A model generated the notes under the pieces. That model saw nothing but the letters and a program-made list of their open reading frames with translations. It ran no database searches and was not told where the DNA came from. Below, piece by piece: positions 16,701 through 23,809 of a DNA stretch of 46,476 nt. This DNA comes from Clostridia bacterium. GTDB lineage: Bacteria > Bacillota > Clostridia > Oscillospirales > CAG-272. The stretch lies in contig JAFUPM010000080.1 of assembly GCA_017481225.1 (NCBI GenBank), positions 1 through 46,476 on the forward strand, given 5' to 3'. The position numbers and the translations under genes were made by a program. Numbering within the stretch: the stretch's first letter is position 1; each line of letters begins with the position of its first letter.

Positions 16701-17035
16701 ATCTCGCGCTTGCCTCCCGTCATACCCAGCATTGGAGACAGCTCTGCGAGAACTCTCCACATAACGAGAGCCTTTTTGCCCTTGTCGCAGTATTCTCCCG
16801 AAACACCGCCGAGAGTACGGAAGGTGGTGTTAGCGAAGCGCGTGAAGTTTGTGACCTCAAAGCAGAGAGGCGCCGAAGGGGGAAGAATTCTCGACATTCT
16901 TGCCTCTCGGTTTACCGTGTCCTGCTCCGGTACTATAAGGTAAGTTGGCGTATTATTTTCAAGAAGCTTTACGATTTTTTCCTCAAGCTCCCTTGAATCA
17001 AGGGAACGGAGATTTGTTCTTATTATCCTTAACAT
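13721..17035 (-). CDS. addB: AddB/RexB-type helicase-nuclease subunit
   Basis: The AddB subunit of the AddAB recombination complex processes double-strand ends for RecA. The product has 1104 residues, near the usual length. The C-terminal nuclease has GSFIHAILENFFK, the acidic VDRVD strand and VIDYKTGKK (PD-(D/E)XK type). The four cysteines of the AddB iron-sulphur cluster are present: one at about residue 764 (SCPLSYFC) and C1089, C1092 and C1098 (CEWCAFKPIC), with the CxxCx5C spacing known from Bacillus. The N-terminus begins MLRIIRTNLRSLDSRELEEK where many AddB proteins carry a GRxGSGKS/T Walker A loop; no such loop is visible. AGAGGAGAAAA precedes the ATG. addA is not adjacent on either side, so the partner must be elsewhere. 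Confidence 0.88.
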   Translation of the reverse strand: MLRIIRTNLRSLDSRELEEKIVKLLENNTPTYLIVPEQDTVNREARMSRILPPSAPLCFEVTNFTRFANTTFRTLGGVSGEYCDKGKKALVMWRVLAELSPMLGMTGGKREINAGLVEAALSAVKEMQSLGISAEELTRVSADEKVKADRRLESKLSDLAAIYSLYKKMMSERYADTGEDAEIMAKKLSEHHDFLRGYSIFIDGFTSFTEPQYRLIGLLAERCEVTLYIPYPKEDEEAFEYTEMREAVEKLKRAARRASADVQIKTSIDANAKRCESALEISRYLWRKNVNIDNITLQNPDEIRIFEGQTPFEMCDFVASDIKRRVMEGASFSDFAILARRTDGYIGILDTSLDEAGIPAFISTKKDATATEAIKLIYTAYSVIRGGFAKEDVISYAKCGLSGILRSECDELESYVNTWRISGSRFTDGIVWNMNPLGYSTYRPEGTDEKLVRLNSIRERLISPLQAFAERAKEATTVREGAEALLSFLVGLDLEGKLSARAARLSEMGEAASAEENLKLWQLICKALDTLVEVSGDLPSDSEGFLGQLKILIAGEDIGRIPSYTDTVTVGAVDMLRLRGKKHLYLVGVNAGELPSAPSDTSYFTERDRLFLSGAGLSINPEMEGKNARELFIVSRAFSYPEETLTLLYSRTNTRFKAIEPSPIIKRVEELTGDVVKPVKISTLPDVDKLYSAKAALRRTSDTDPETDTAIREALIRTGHGEELAISEGRITNTDMALGEDTASRLFPGDMLLSQSRLDKFNSCPLSYFCRYTVSLGEEAVAEFDAMNIGSFIHAILENFFKKLDEESIAPASLTREEREELTREVARDYIESLGEDVSSSAPLTRIKLERLSRAAIPVVDGLCDEFTVSGFKPTHFELQIKRGGANPQPGKITTDDGRDIYIHGVVDRVDTYRKDGRLYVRVIDYKTGKKDFSPEDIEDGENLQMFLYLKSLLETDNKIFLEQLGGKVGDEVVPAGVIYVKTSVADERIDAPDDELARECVKAAQKREGMVLDNEEVIAAMGLRYTPLFSSRSPQKITDSKRKYLFTEQSFESVMDRVERAAASIADKMASGDASASPKVLKGGTTRCEWCAFKPICRSAVIK

Positions 17036-17051
17036 ATTTTCTCCTCTAAGT

Positions 17052-17361
17052 GACGTTTTTGCGACACGTCTCGGCTCTTTTGCCGTAAACTGCTGACGGG
17101 CTTAGGCTTGACTATTAGGGCTTTATTCTCGCTGTACCCGTCATTTAACCGTGGACGATTTTTGCGACACGTCTCGGCTCTTTTGCCGTAAACTGCTGAC
17201 GTGCTTAGGCTTGTTTGCTAGGGCTTTATCCTCGCTATACCCGTCATTTAACCGTGGACGATTTTTGCGACACGTCTCGGCTCTTTTGCCGTAAACTGCT
17301 GACGGGCTCTGGCTTGTTTGTTATGGCTTTATCCTCGCTGTACCGTCAATTAACCGTTGTC
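17052..17361. repeat. 103-bp intergenic tandem repeat array
   Basis: GCGACACGTCTCGGCTC begins at 17061, 17164 and 17267, an exact 103-bp period. There are three nearly complete copies and a fragment near 17365. Each unit can fold through GACGGG/CCCGTC and through CGGC/GCCG. The array fills most of the 453-bp gap between the winged-helix gene and addB, both on the minus strand. The rest of the gap (17362-17488) shows no gene, only a GACGGCTGCCGTC palindrome. Confidence 0.9.
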
Positions 17362-17488
17362 AGTTTTTACGAGCTCCCTTTTTCCTGACGGCTGCCGTCT
17401 GCACTCGCTTTTTTCAGTTCATTTTTGCTATGCTTCCGACCCGCATATTAGGTGTTTTCTTAACACGGGTTCGACTTTTTTGCTTATT

Positions 17489-18019
17489 TTAGCTTTTGCT
17501 AAGAAATCTTCCGTCGATTTTGTAGCCGTATTTCCTTGACGAGAGTATTATTTTCTCTCCTCGCTCCAGCTTTTCACGCAGGTAGTGAATATACACGTTA
17601 AGGACGCTGTCCGTAGCATCGCCCCATACGCGGCGCAGCAGCTCCTCGCGGCTGACGAACTCGCCATTCGCGGAGTAGAGTATATCGAAAAGGGTGTATT
17701 CTACGTCTGTAAGCTGTATTCTTTCGCCTCGCAGATATGCGCATCTTGTGCCCTTGCCGAGGGGCGGCGCGCTTTCCGCTTTGTCTAAAAGTGACGATAT
17801 ATCCTCAAAGCTGAGAGGTGAGGCAAGGCTGCAGCCCTCCCTGCCGACGGTTACGGCTGAGGGGATTTGTGAGTCACCGAGTGTATCGCAGTCCCAAACA
17901 TAAATGTCTAGGTCCTCGCTCGCCGTCTCCGAGAGCCTTATACATTCTACATCCCTCGGGAGCGCCAGGCGTATTTTCTGCCAAAGGTAATCGTTTAACG
18001 TAGCAATTCCGACGCGCAC
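17489..18019 (-). CDS. OmpR/PhoB-type winged-helix regulator with degenerate N-terminal domain
   Basis: The 176-residue product ends in a trans_reg_C winged helix (residues about 90-172): IQLTDVEYTLFDILYSANGE, VSREELLRRVWG, SVLNVYIHYLREKLE, SSRKYGYKID. This is the DNA-binding half of OmpR/PhoB response regulators. The first 75 residues (VGIATLNDYLWQKIRLALP, DLDIYVWDCDTLG) resemble a shortened receiver but lack a clear phosphorylation-site Asp and Lys. No histidine kinase is nearby. I choose GTG 18019, with ATAAGGAGG nine bases before it; the ATG at 18040 lies upstream of that ribosome site. A consensus promoter precedes it. It may regulate the locus without phosphorylation (inference). Confidence 0.85.
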   Translation of the reverse strand: MRVGIATLNDYLWQKIRLALPRDVECIRLSETASEDLDIYVWDCDTLGDSQIPSAVTVGREGCSLASPLSFEDISSLLDKAESAPPLGKGTRCAYLRGERIQLTDVEYTLFDILYSANGEFVSREELLRRVWGDATDSVLNVYIHYLREKLERGEKIILSSRKYGYKIDGRFLSKS

Positions 18020-18082
18020 AAGACTATACCTCCTTATCATAAATCTATACTCTTATAAATTGAAAACTAATTTATTAGAATT

Positions 18083-18111
18083 ATTATATTACAAAATCTG
18101 CCCTTTGTCAA
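18083..18111 (-). promoter_or_regulatory. Consensus promoter of winged-helix gene
   Basis: Read on the minus strand: TTGACA (18111-18106), 17-bp spacer, TATAAT (18088-18083), about 65 bp before the start codon. Confidence 0.88.
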
Positions 18112-18195
18112 GCGTGGAGCGCAAGAATAGCAGAATATAACAAGACGGTTACTTCCGTGGGTCAACTTTTGCAATCCCTAGGGCAATTTATGCAA

Positions 18196-18225
18196 TTGTT
18201 GCAGGCGCTTAGGATATTGTATAAT
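18196..18225 (+). promoter_or_regulatory. Promoter of KDPG aldolase gene
   Basis: TTGTTG (18196-18201), 18-bp spacer, TATAAT (18220-18225), 38 bp before the ATG. Nearby TTTTGCAATC and TTTATGCAATTG repeats upstream could be operator half-sites (inference). Confidence 0.6.
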
Positions 18226-18262
18226 AAGGTATGTAAAATATATATTTTAAGGAGAAATAAAA

Positions 18263-19228
18263 ATGGATAAAATGATTTCCGAGCTTTATTCTATCGGTCT
18301 CATTCCCGTTATCAAAATCGAGAATCCCGACGATGCTGTTCCGCTTGCGAAGGCTCTTATTGACGGAGGACTTCCCGCAGCAGAGATAACCTTCAGAACC
18401 GCTTGCGCGGCTGAGGCTATCAAGAACATCACCGAGGCTTATCCCGAAATGCTTGTAGGCGCAGGCACCGTTCTCACCACAGAGCAGGTTGATGCAGCTA
18501 TTGCTGCAGGCTCCAAGTTCATCGTTTCCCCCGGTCTCAACCCCAAGGTTGTTTCCTACTGCCTCTCTAAGGGTGTGCCTATGCTTCCCGGCTGCGCTAA
18601 TCCCTCCGACGTTGAGGCTGCTTTGGAGCTTGGTCTTTCCACCGTTAAGTTCTTCCCTGCAGAGGCTGTTGGCGGCCTCAAGATGCTGAAGGCTATGGCT
18701 GCTCCCTACGGTCAGCTTACCTTTATGCCTACCGGCGGAATCAATGCAGACAACCTTCTCGACTACCTTAAGTTCAACAAGATTGTAGCCTGCGGCGGCT
18801 CCTTTATGGTTGCCGACGCGCTCGTTAAGGAGAAGAAATGGGACGAGATTACCGCGCTCACCAAGAACGCAGTTAAGAAGATGCTCGGCCTTGAGTTCAC
18901 TCACATCGGCATCAACAACGAGTGTGCCGAGGAGGCTATGAAGGGCGCGAAGCTCTTCGAGCTTATGTTCGGTATGCCTACGAGAGAGACCAGCAAGTCT
19001 GTTTTCGCAGGCGAGGCGTTCGAGTTTATGTGCGGCAAGGGCCCCGGCAAGTGCGGCCACATCGGTATCCGTACCAACTTCGTTGACAGAGCTATCGCTT
19101 ACTTCAAGAGAATGGGCTTCGAGTTTGACGAGTCCAGCATCACCTATGACGACAAGACAGGCAAGCCCAAGTTCGTATACTTCAAGGACGAAATTTGCGG
19201 CTTCGCAGTTCACCTCGTTCAGAAGTAA
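18263..19228 (+). CDS. eda: KDPG/KHG aldolase fused to a VOC-type domain
   Basis: The N-terminal 205 residues are a class I 2-keto-3-deoxy-6-phosphogluconate / 4-hydroxy-2-oxoglutarate aldolase, which cleaves KDPG to pyruvate and glyceraldehyde 3-phosphate. The general acid/base Glu41 lies in AEITFRT and the Schiff-base Lys129 in STVKFFPAEA; phosphate-site segments are GAGTV and PTGGIN. Residues about 215-321 form a glyoxalase/bleomycin-resistance (VOC) domain (FTHIGINNE, HIGIRTNFVDRAIAYFKRMGF), absent from the classic 210-residue enzyme. AAGGAGA precedes the ATG. The gene stands alone; no KDPG kinase or hexuronate gene is next to it. The VOC part may bind a metal or a second substrate, but its role is not visible. 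Confidence 0.9.
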   Translation: MDKMISELYSIGLIPVIKIENPDDAVPLAKALIDGGLPAAEITFRTACAAEAIKNITEAYPEMLVGAGTVLTTEQVDAAIAAGSKFIVSPGLNPKVVSYCLSKGVPMLPGCANPSDVEAALELGLSTVKFFPAEAVGGLKMLKAMAAPYGQLTFMPTGGINADNLLDYLKFNKIVACGGSFMVADALVKEKKWDEITALTKNAVKKMLGLEFTHIGINNECAEEAMKGAKLFELMFGMPTRETSKSVFAGEAFEFMCGKGPGKCGHIGIRTNFVDRAIAYFKRMGFEFDESSITYDDKTGKPKFVYFKDEICGFAVHLVQK

Positions 19229-19240
19229 TATTTGAAATAA

Positions 19241-19455
19241 CCGCCCCCGTGTCGCGTTTTTTGGCACTTGGGCGGTTTTTCTTTTCCGTCCGCCTTCCTT
19301 GCGAGTAATGCTTGAGACGCCCACCCTCGTGTCGCGTTTTTTGGCACTCGGGCGGTTTTTCTTTTCCGCTTGCCTTCCTTGCAAGTAATGCTTGAGGTGC
19401 CCGCCCTCGTGTCGCGTTTTTAGCCCTCTGGCGGTTTTTCTTTTCCGCCCGTCTT
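19241..19455 (+). repeat. 80-bp tandem array of terminator-like units after eda
   Basis: CGTGTCGCG begins at 19248, 19328 and 19408, an exact 80-bp period, with a diverged fourth start near 19481. Units can form a CCGCCC or CGCCC / GGGCGG hairpin around a 23-base loop, with GTG/CAC pairing inside, followed by TTTTTCTTTT. The first unit is a reasonable Rho-independent terminator for eda and the others are copies of it. The remaining gap (19456-19641) holds the promoter of the next gene. Confidence 0.85.
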
Positions 19456-19574
19456 ACTTGAAAGTGTTGCTCGAAATTCACGCCCTTTGTCACGGTTGCA
19501 CAAATTGGGTTGGCGGTTTTTGTACAAAGTAAACCCAAAAGGGAAAATACTTGAAAAAATTTACCTCTAACCTC

Positions 19575-19603
19575 TTTCATTTTCCTAAGGTAAATGTTAA
19601 AAT
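19575..19603 (+). promoter_or_regulatory. Putative promoter of SGNH-MBOAT locus
   Basis: TTTCAT (19575-19580), 17-bp spacer, TAAAAT (19598-19603), 38 bp before the lipoprotein ATG. The -35 is weak. Confidence 0.45.
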
Positions 19604-19641
19604 AATAAAAATACTTTTAAATTTTATATTTTGGAGTTTTT

Positions 19642-22071
19642 ATGAAAAGATTTTTAGCTATACTTTGGGCGATTTTGCTCGCCTTTGCTTTAATATCCTG
19701 CGCTGACACGGGCGACGGTAATCCCGACGGCTCCTCGGAAAGCGGCGGAGAGAATAACGGCTCCTCGGAAAGCGGCGGAGAGAATAACGGCGGCTCGGAT
19801 TCCGACACCGACGGCGGACGAAAGTACAAGGTAACACTTATCGTTCCTGAGGGCGTTACGGTAAAGGGCGACAATCCCGTCCAAGTAGGCAGGGGCGGCA
19901 CCGCAGTTTTCACTCTTGAGCTTCCCGAGACGGTTGCATTCAAGAGCGTAAGCGCAGGCAGCTTTGACCCCACGACGGGTACCTTGACCCTAGAAAACGT
20001 GACACGTGATACCCGTATTACCTTTGAAGCCGAGGACGTCGGCACCTCCGTTAAGTACGTATACAGCTTCAACGGCACAGAGCTTGACCAAACCAGCGTG
20101 CCGAGCGGCGAGCTTCTTGCAGGTACGGCTATTACGGTTACCGCGGCAGACGATAAGCGCGCCTTTGAGGGCTGGAGTGTCGGAGGACTTATCGGGCTTG
20201 GAGGAGAGCTTGTTAGTTTGGATAGGGTATTCTCCTTCGAGCTTACCGAGGAGCTTACTATCAACGGCAAATGCTATCTTTTACCAAATTATGCAGACTC
20301 AAATACTATGTACTATATGCTGAACGGAGGTAAGCTTAATATCTCCTCGGAGAATATGAGCTATAAGGAGCATTACACAGCGCTGCCTAACGGAGACTCG
20401 GTTAAGGTTATTCTCGGCGGAGAGTATTTCGAGATTATGGGCTGCGCGTCCACCTTCTGGGACGACGGCACCTTCTATCGCCCCGGGTACGCCTTGAAGG
20501 AGTACAACACCAAGCCTGACGGCAGCGGCACGGGCTACAGCCTCGGCTCGAAGTTCCCTATGGAGGGCGGAGCGACACTCTGGTGCATATGGGAGGAGGA
20601 AACTCCTGCGAGCGACTTTGATTACGTCGATGTAAATATCCCAAGGCCATCGGGCGTTACCGCAAGCCTTGCGCCTCACTGGGTAGAGGACGGCGTTATG
20701 ATAACCTCCTACAGAGGCAATGCCGATACGGTTGTTATCCCCGAGATGATTGACGGAAAATACGTCATAGCAGTTGGTAAGGGCGCGTTCCTTGATTGTG
20801 ATATGAAAACCCTCATAATGGGCAGACGTGTCCTGAAAATTGAGGACGGAGCCTTCAAAAGGTGCGAAAATCTCACCACCTTCCACTATCCCGACGGAAT
20901 ATATTACATAAGCAATTCAGCCTTTGACGAGGCTACATATTACGGCTTTGTAAACCTTTACGTTAACGCCACGATATCCCCGAGGTACTCGTCGGTTGAG
21001 GGCGGTTGCTTTGCGAAGAAGCTGGCAAGAGTTCTGGCATCGGGAGACGAAAACCGCGTTATAGTAATCTCGGGCTCGTCCTCCTACTGCGGACTTTCCA
21101 CTGAGTATCTTGAGTCGCTTCTCGAGGAGAGCTACACCGTAGTTAACTTCGGAACAACCAGAACCACTCAAATCTATATGTACCTTGAGGCTATGGGCGC
21201 GTATGCCCACGAGGGAGATATAATTCTCTACGCACCCGAGAACAGCATATACGAGATGGGCGAGCCGCGTCTGTATTGGAAAACCCTGCGTGACCTTGAG
21301 GGTATGTATAACGTTTTCAGACAGGTTGATATCTCCAACTACGAGAACGTTTTCTCCGCCTTCGCCGCATTTAACGGAGGCTCTGCCGAGGGCGAGGATT
21401 ACGAGCCGCTGAAAAACGGAAGATACAAAAGGTCCCCCGACAGATACGAGAATGCTATTAAGTCGAAAAGCTTCAATAGCACGGGCGAATATAACGTTTC
21501 GGCAATGGACGGATATTGCTCCTCCGATATCTATATGCCCTACTATGAGATAACTCTCAACGAGCGCTTCAGGTCAATTCTTGAGGGGTCGTTTATAAAT
21601 AACGATACGGAAAACGAGGACCCGTACACTTCTCCTAAATGGTGCTCGTCTCTTGAAGAAAAGTACCTTCGCAATATGAACGCCGCCATAGATTCGGCGA
21701 AGTCTTCGGGTGCCTCCGTGTATTACACCTTTGCGCCTATGGATGCGGACGCTATGTCGGATGCCGTAAAGGCTGACCCATACGCTCACTTTACCGCATA
21801 CGAGAGCTTTATTTCGGAGAACTACCGCTTTGACGGAATTCTCGGAGATGCCGAAAGCTACATATATAATCACAAGTATTTCTACAACAACGCCTACCAC
21901 CCCAACAACTACGGCAGAGCCTACCGCACCTACTCGATGTACCTTGATTTGTGCGAGCTTTTGGGTATAGAGGAGCCTCTCTCTATGCGAGAGGCAACAA
22001 GATACGGCGAGTGTTTGCTCGAGGATGGAGCTATGTGGGGACCTATCACGGGCGTTGACTACCTTAACTAA
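19642..22071 (+). CDS. Lipoprotein with InlB-like, LRR_5 and SGNH-hydrolase-like domains
   Basis: The 809-residue product begins with a lipoprotein signal (MKRFLAILWAILLAFALISC, Cys20) and a Ser/Gly/Asn linker with an exact 11-residue duplication (SSESGGENNG). Beta-rich regions resembling Listeria-Bacteroides (InlB B-type) repeats cover about 55-325 (VTLIVPEGVTVKG, GRKFPM-type ending in GATLWCIWEEE). A BspA-like LRR_5 stretch follows at 350-430 (VVIPEMIDGKYVIAVGKGAF). The C-terminal 340 residues are SGNH-like: VIVISGSSSYCGL near 473-485, GDIILYAPE, and FYNNAYHPNNYGRAYRT near 748. The family Asp before the His is Asn here, compared with DTNYH in the homologue at 23810. TTGGAG precedes the ATG. 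A four-gene unit with tight spacing follows, so a role in extracellular glycan acylation or deacylation is inferred. Confidence 0.7.
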   Translation: MKRFLAILWAILLAFALISCADTGDGNPDGSSESGGENNGSSESGGENNGGSDSDTDGGRKYKVTLIVPEGVTVKGDNPVQVGRGGTAVFTLELPETVAFKSVSAGSFDPTTGTLTLENVTRDTRITFEAEDVGTSVKYVYSFNGTELDQTSVPSGELLAGTAITVTAADDKRAFEGWSVGGLIGLGGELVSLDRVFSFELTEELTINGKCYLLPNYADSNTMYYMLNGGKLNISSENMSYKEHYTALPNGDSVKVILGGEYFEIMGCASTFWDDGTFYRPGYALKEYNTKPDGSGTGYSLGSKFPMEGGATLWCIWEEETPASDFDYVDVNIPRPSGVTASLAPHWVEDGVMITSYRGNADTVVIPEMIDGKYVIAVGKGAFLDCDMKTLIMGRRVLKIEDGAFKRCENLTTFHYPDGIYYISNSAFDEATYYGFVNLYVNATISPRYSSVEGGCFAKKLARVLASGDENRVIVISGSSSYCGLSTEYLESLLEESYTVVNFGTTRTTQIYMYLEAMGAYAHEGDIILYAPENSIYEMGEPRLYWKTLRDLEGMYNVFRQVDISNYENVFSAFAAFNGGSAEGEDYEPLKNGRYKRSPDRYENAIKSKSFNSTGEYNVSAMDGYCSSDIYMPYYEITLNERFRSILEGSFINNDTENEDPYTSPKWCSSLEEKYLRNMNAAIDSAKSSGASVYYTFAPMDADAMSDAVKADPYAHFTAYESFISENYRFDGILGDAESYIYNHKYFYNNAYHPNNYGRAYRTYSMYLDLCELLGIEEPLSMREATRYGECLLEDGAMWGPITGVDYLN

Positions 22072-22080
22072 GGAGAAAAG

Positions 22081-22347
22081 ATGACTGTATTAACAGGTAC
22101 GCTGACGATTATATCGTTATCCGTTATAGTTTTGCTACATATTGTAACCGCGATATTTGATAATAAAATTTCAAAAATTCTGGAATATGTAAATGTAACT
22201 TTACATATTGCCCTTGTTTTGGCGCTTCTCTATGACGGAGTACCGATCGAAGAGGCACCGCTTGCATTTATGATTTCTCTGTTTGTATATACCCTCACGC
22301 GTGCTGTATCGGGGTATCTCCGGAGAGGAGGCGGAAATGACATTTAA
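22081..22347 (+). CDS. Small integral membrane protein (88 aa)
   Basis: It starts nine bases after the lipoprotein stop, with AAGGAG upstream, and overlaps the MBOAT start by 11 bp, so it belongs to the same operon. Three hydrophobic stretches are visible: TIISLSVIVLLHIVTAIF, VNVTLHIALVLALLY and PLAFMISLFVYTLTRAV, then a basic tail (SGYLRRGGGN). I recognise no family. Its position directly before the MBOAT gene recalls the small membrane subunits (DltX-like) found next to MBOAT genes in D-alanylation operons, but there is no sequence similarity I can claim. Confidence 0.75.
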   Translation: MTVLTGTLTIISLSVIVLLHIVTAIFDNKISKILEYVNVTLHIALVLALLYDGVPIEEAPLAFMISLFVYTLTRAVSGYLRRGGGNDI

Positions 22348-23797
22348 CTCTTTGGAGTTTCTGCTCTTTTATCCTGTAGTTGCGCTTTTGTACTTTGTCT
22401 TGCCGAAGAAGGCAAAGTGGCCGATGCTCCTTGTAGCCAGCTATTACTTCTATGCCTTCTACCAGGCACAGCTTCTTTTCCTTATCGTCGCAACGACCCT
22501 TATATCCTGGATATCCTCAAGGATAATTTGGAGAAGCCAAAGGCTAGCGTTGAGGAGGGCGCTTCTCGCCCTTACACTCGTCGTATGCCTCGGGGTGCTG
22601 TTCTTCTATAAGTATTTCAACTTCCTCTCGGGAAGTGTTACGGGACTTATTGAGCTGTTTGGCGGCACACCCACGAGGGTGGAGCTTGACCTGGTGCTTC
22701 CCGTCGGAATTTCCTTCTACACCTTCCAGACCCTCTCCTACGTTATTGACGTTTACAGAGGGGACGTTGAGCCTGAGAAAAACTTCTTCTTTTACGCTCT
22801 TTTCGTGTCCTTTTTCCCACAGCTTGTGGCAGGACCCATTGAGCGACCCGGCAACCTTATCCCTCAGCTGAAGGAGAGCCACGCCTGGTCAGACGCCGAC
22901 GCTGTAAAGGGCACAAAGCATATGCTGGTTGGCTTCTTTAAGAAAATTTGCGTTGCCGATATGATTTCGGTTTACGTAAACTCCGTATATAACGAGCCCG
23001 AGTCGGCAACGGCCCTTGGAATTATTATTGCCACAGCCCTTTTCGCCGTACAGATTTACTGCGATTTTTCCGGCTATACCGATATTGCTATCGGCTGCGC
23101 GAGAGTTATGGGCATAAGGCTGATGCAGAACTTCGACCACCCCTATATGGCGACGAGCATTAAGGAGTTCTGGTCCAGGTGGCATATATCCCTTTCCAGC
23201 TGGTTCAAGGATTACCTCTACATTCCCCTCGGCGGTAACAGACGGGGACGCGCACGGGCACAGCTTAACGTATTTATAGTCTTTTTAGTGTCGGGTCTTT
23301 GGCACGGAGCAAGCTGGACCTTCGTCCTCTGGGGAGCTATACACGGAGTATATCAGATATTGGGTAGCTTGACCAAGGACTTAAGGAACAGAGCCTTGAA
23401 CAAGCTCGGCATAAGCGAGAATAATTTCGGAGTCAAGTGGTGCCGCCGCGTGGGCGTATTCCTGCTTGTATCCTTCGCGTGGCTTTTCTTCCGCGCAAAC
23501 TCTATGGCGGATGCCGCACTGCTTCTCGATAGGCTCTTCGTCTCGGGCTGGAGCGTCGGGCTTTCGGATACGCTTTCGGCTATGGGTCTTAATACCTACG
23601 GCTGCATTATGACGGCGCTTTCTGTTCTGACTCTTATAATGATTGACAGAATGGTAGTATACGGTGACGGGCGCGACCTGTCGGACCTTGTTACAAGGCG
23701 AGCTTCCTTTATCTACTACGTTTGGATAGTGCTGCTTTGCTGGATACAGCTTTTGTCCGGCGATATGACCAGCACCTTCATATATTTCCAGTTCTAG
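22337..23797 (+). CDS. MBOAT family O-acyltransferase (AlgI/DltB-like)
   Basis: This multi-pass membrane acyltransferase of 486 residues probably moves acetyl groups from the cytoplasm to a substrate outside. Family motifs are clear: SLEFLLFYPVVALLYFVLP at the N-terminus, PVGISFYTFQTLSYVIDVYRG, AGPIERPGNLIPQL, FSGYTDIAIGCARVMGI, NFDHPYMATSIKEFWSRWHI, YIPLGGNRRG, and LWHGASWTFVLWGAIHG, which holds the conserved histidines. The ATG at 22337, preceded by GGAGAGGAGGCGG, is the likely start; the frame is open to 22283 inside the upstream gene, but those residues are not MBOAT-like. No dltA or dltC is present, so an AlgI/PatA-type acetylation system fits better than D-alanylation. Confidence 0.92.
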   Translation: MTFNSLEFLLFYPVVALLYFVLPKKAKWPMLLVASYYFYAFYQAQLLFLIVATTLISWISSRIIWRSQRLALRRALLALTLVVCLGVLFFYKYFNFLSGSVTGLIELFGGTPTRVELDLVLPVGISFYTFQTLSYVIDVYRGDVEPEKNFFFYALFVSFFPQLVAGPIERPGNLIPQLKESHAWSDADAVKGTKHMLVGFFKKICVADMISVYVNSVYNEPESATALGIIIATALFAVQIYCDFSGYTDIAIGCARVMGIRLMQNFDHPYMATSIKEFWSRWHISLSSWFKDYLYIPLGGNRRGRARAQLNVFIVFLVSGLWHGASWTFVLWGAIHGVYQILGSLTKDLRNRALNKLGISENNFGVKWCRRVGVFLLVSFAWLFFRANSMADAALLLDRLFVSGWSVGLSDTLSAMGLNTYGCIMTALSVLTLIMIDRMVVYGDGRDLSDLVTRRASFIYYVWIVLLCWIQLLSGDMTSTFIYFQF

Positions 23798-23809
23798 GGA
23801 GGTGCAAAA

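Noticed and set aside
18020..18040. ATG 18040 as start of the winged-helix gene
   Set aside because: The strong SD ATAAGGAGG lies downstream of this ATG and fits the GTG at 18019.
18209..19384. 391-codon minus-strand frame opposite eda, running through the 80-bp array
   Set aside because: Its first part is only the translated repeat array (EKKNRPSAKKRDT repeats) and the rest mirrors eda. The coding evidence is all on the plus strand.
22337..23797. The MBOAT gene as dltB of a teichoic-acid D-alanylation operon
   Set aside because: No dltA (D-Ala ligase) or dltC (carrier) is present. The neighbours are two SGNH proteins, which fits an AlgI/PatA-type acetylation system better.
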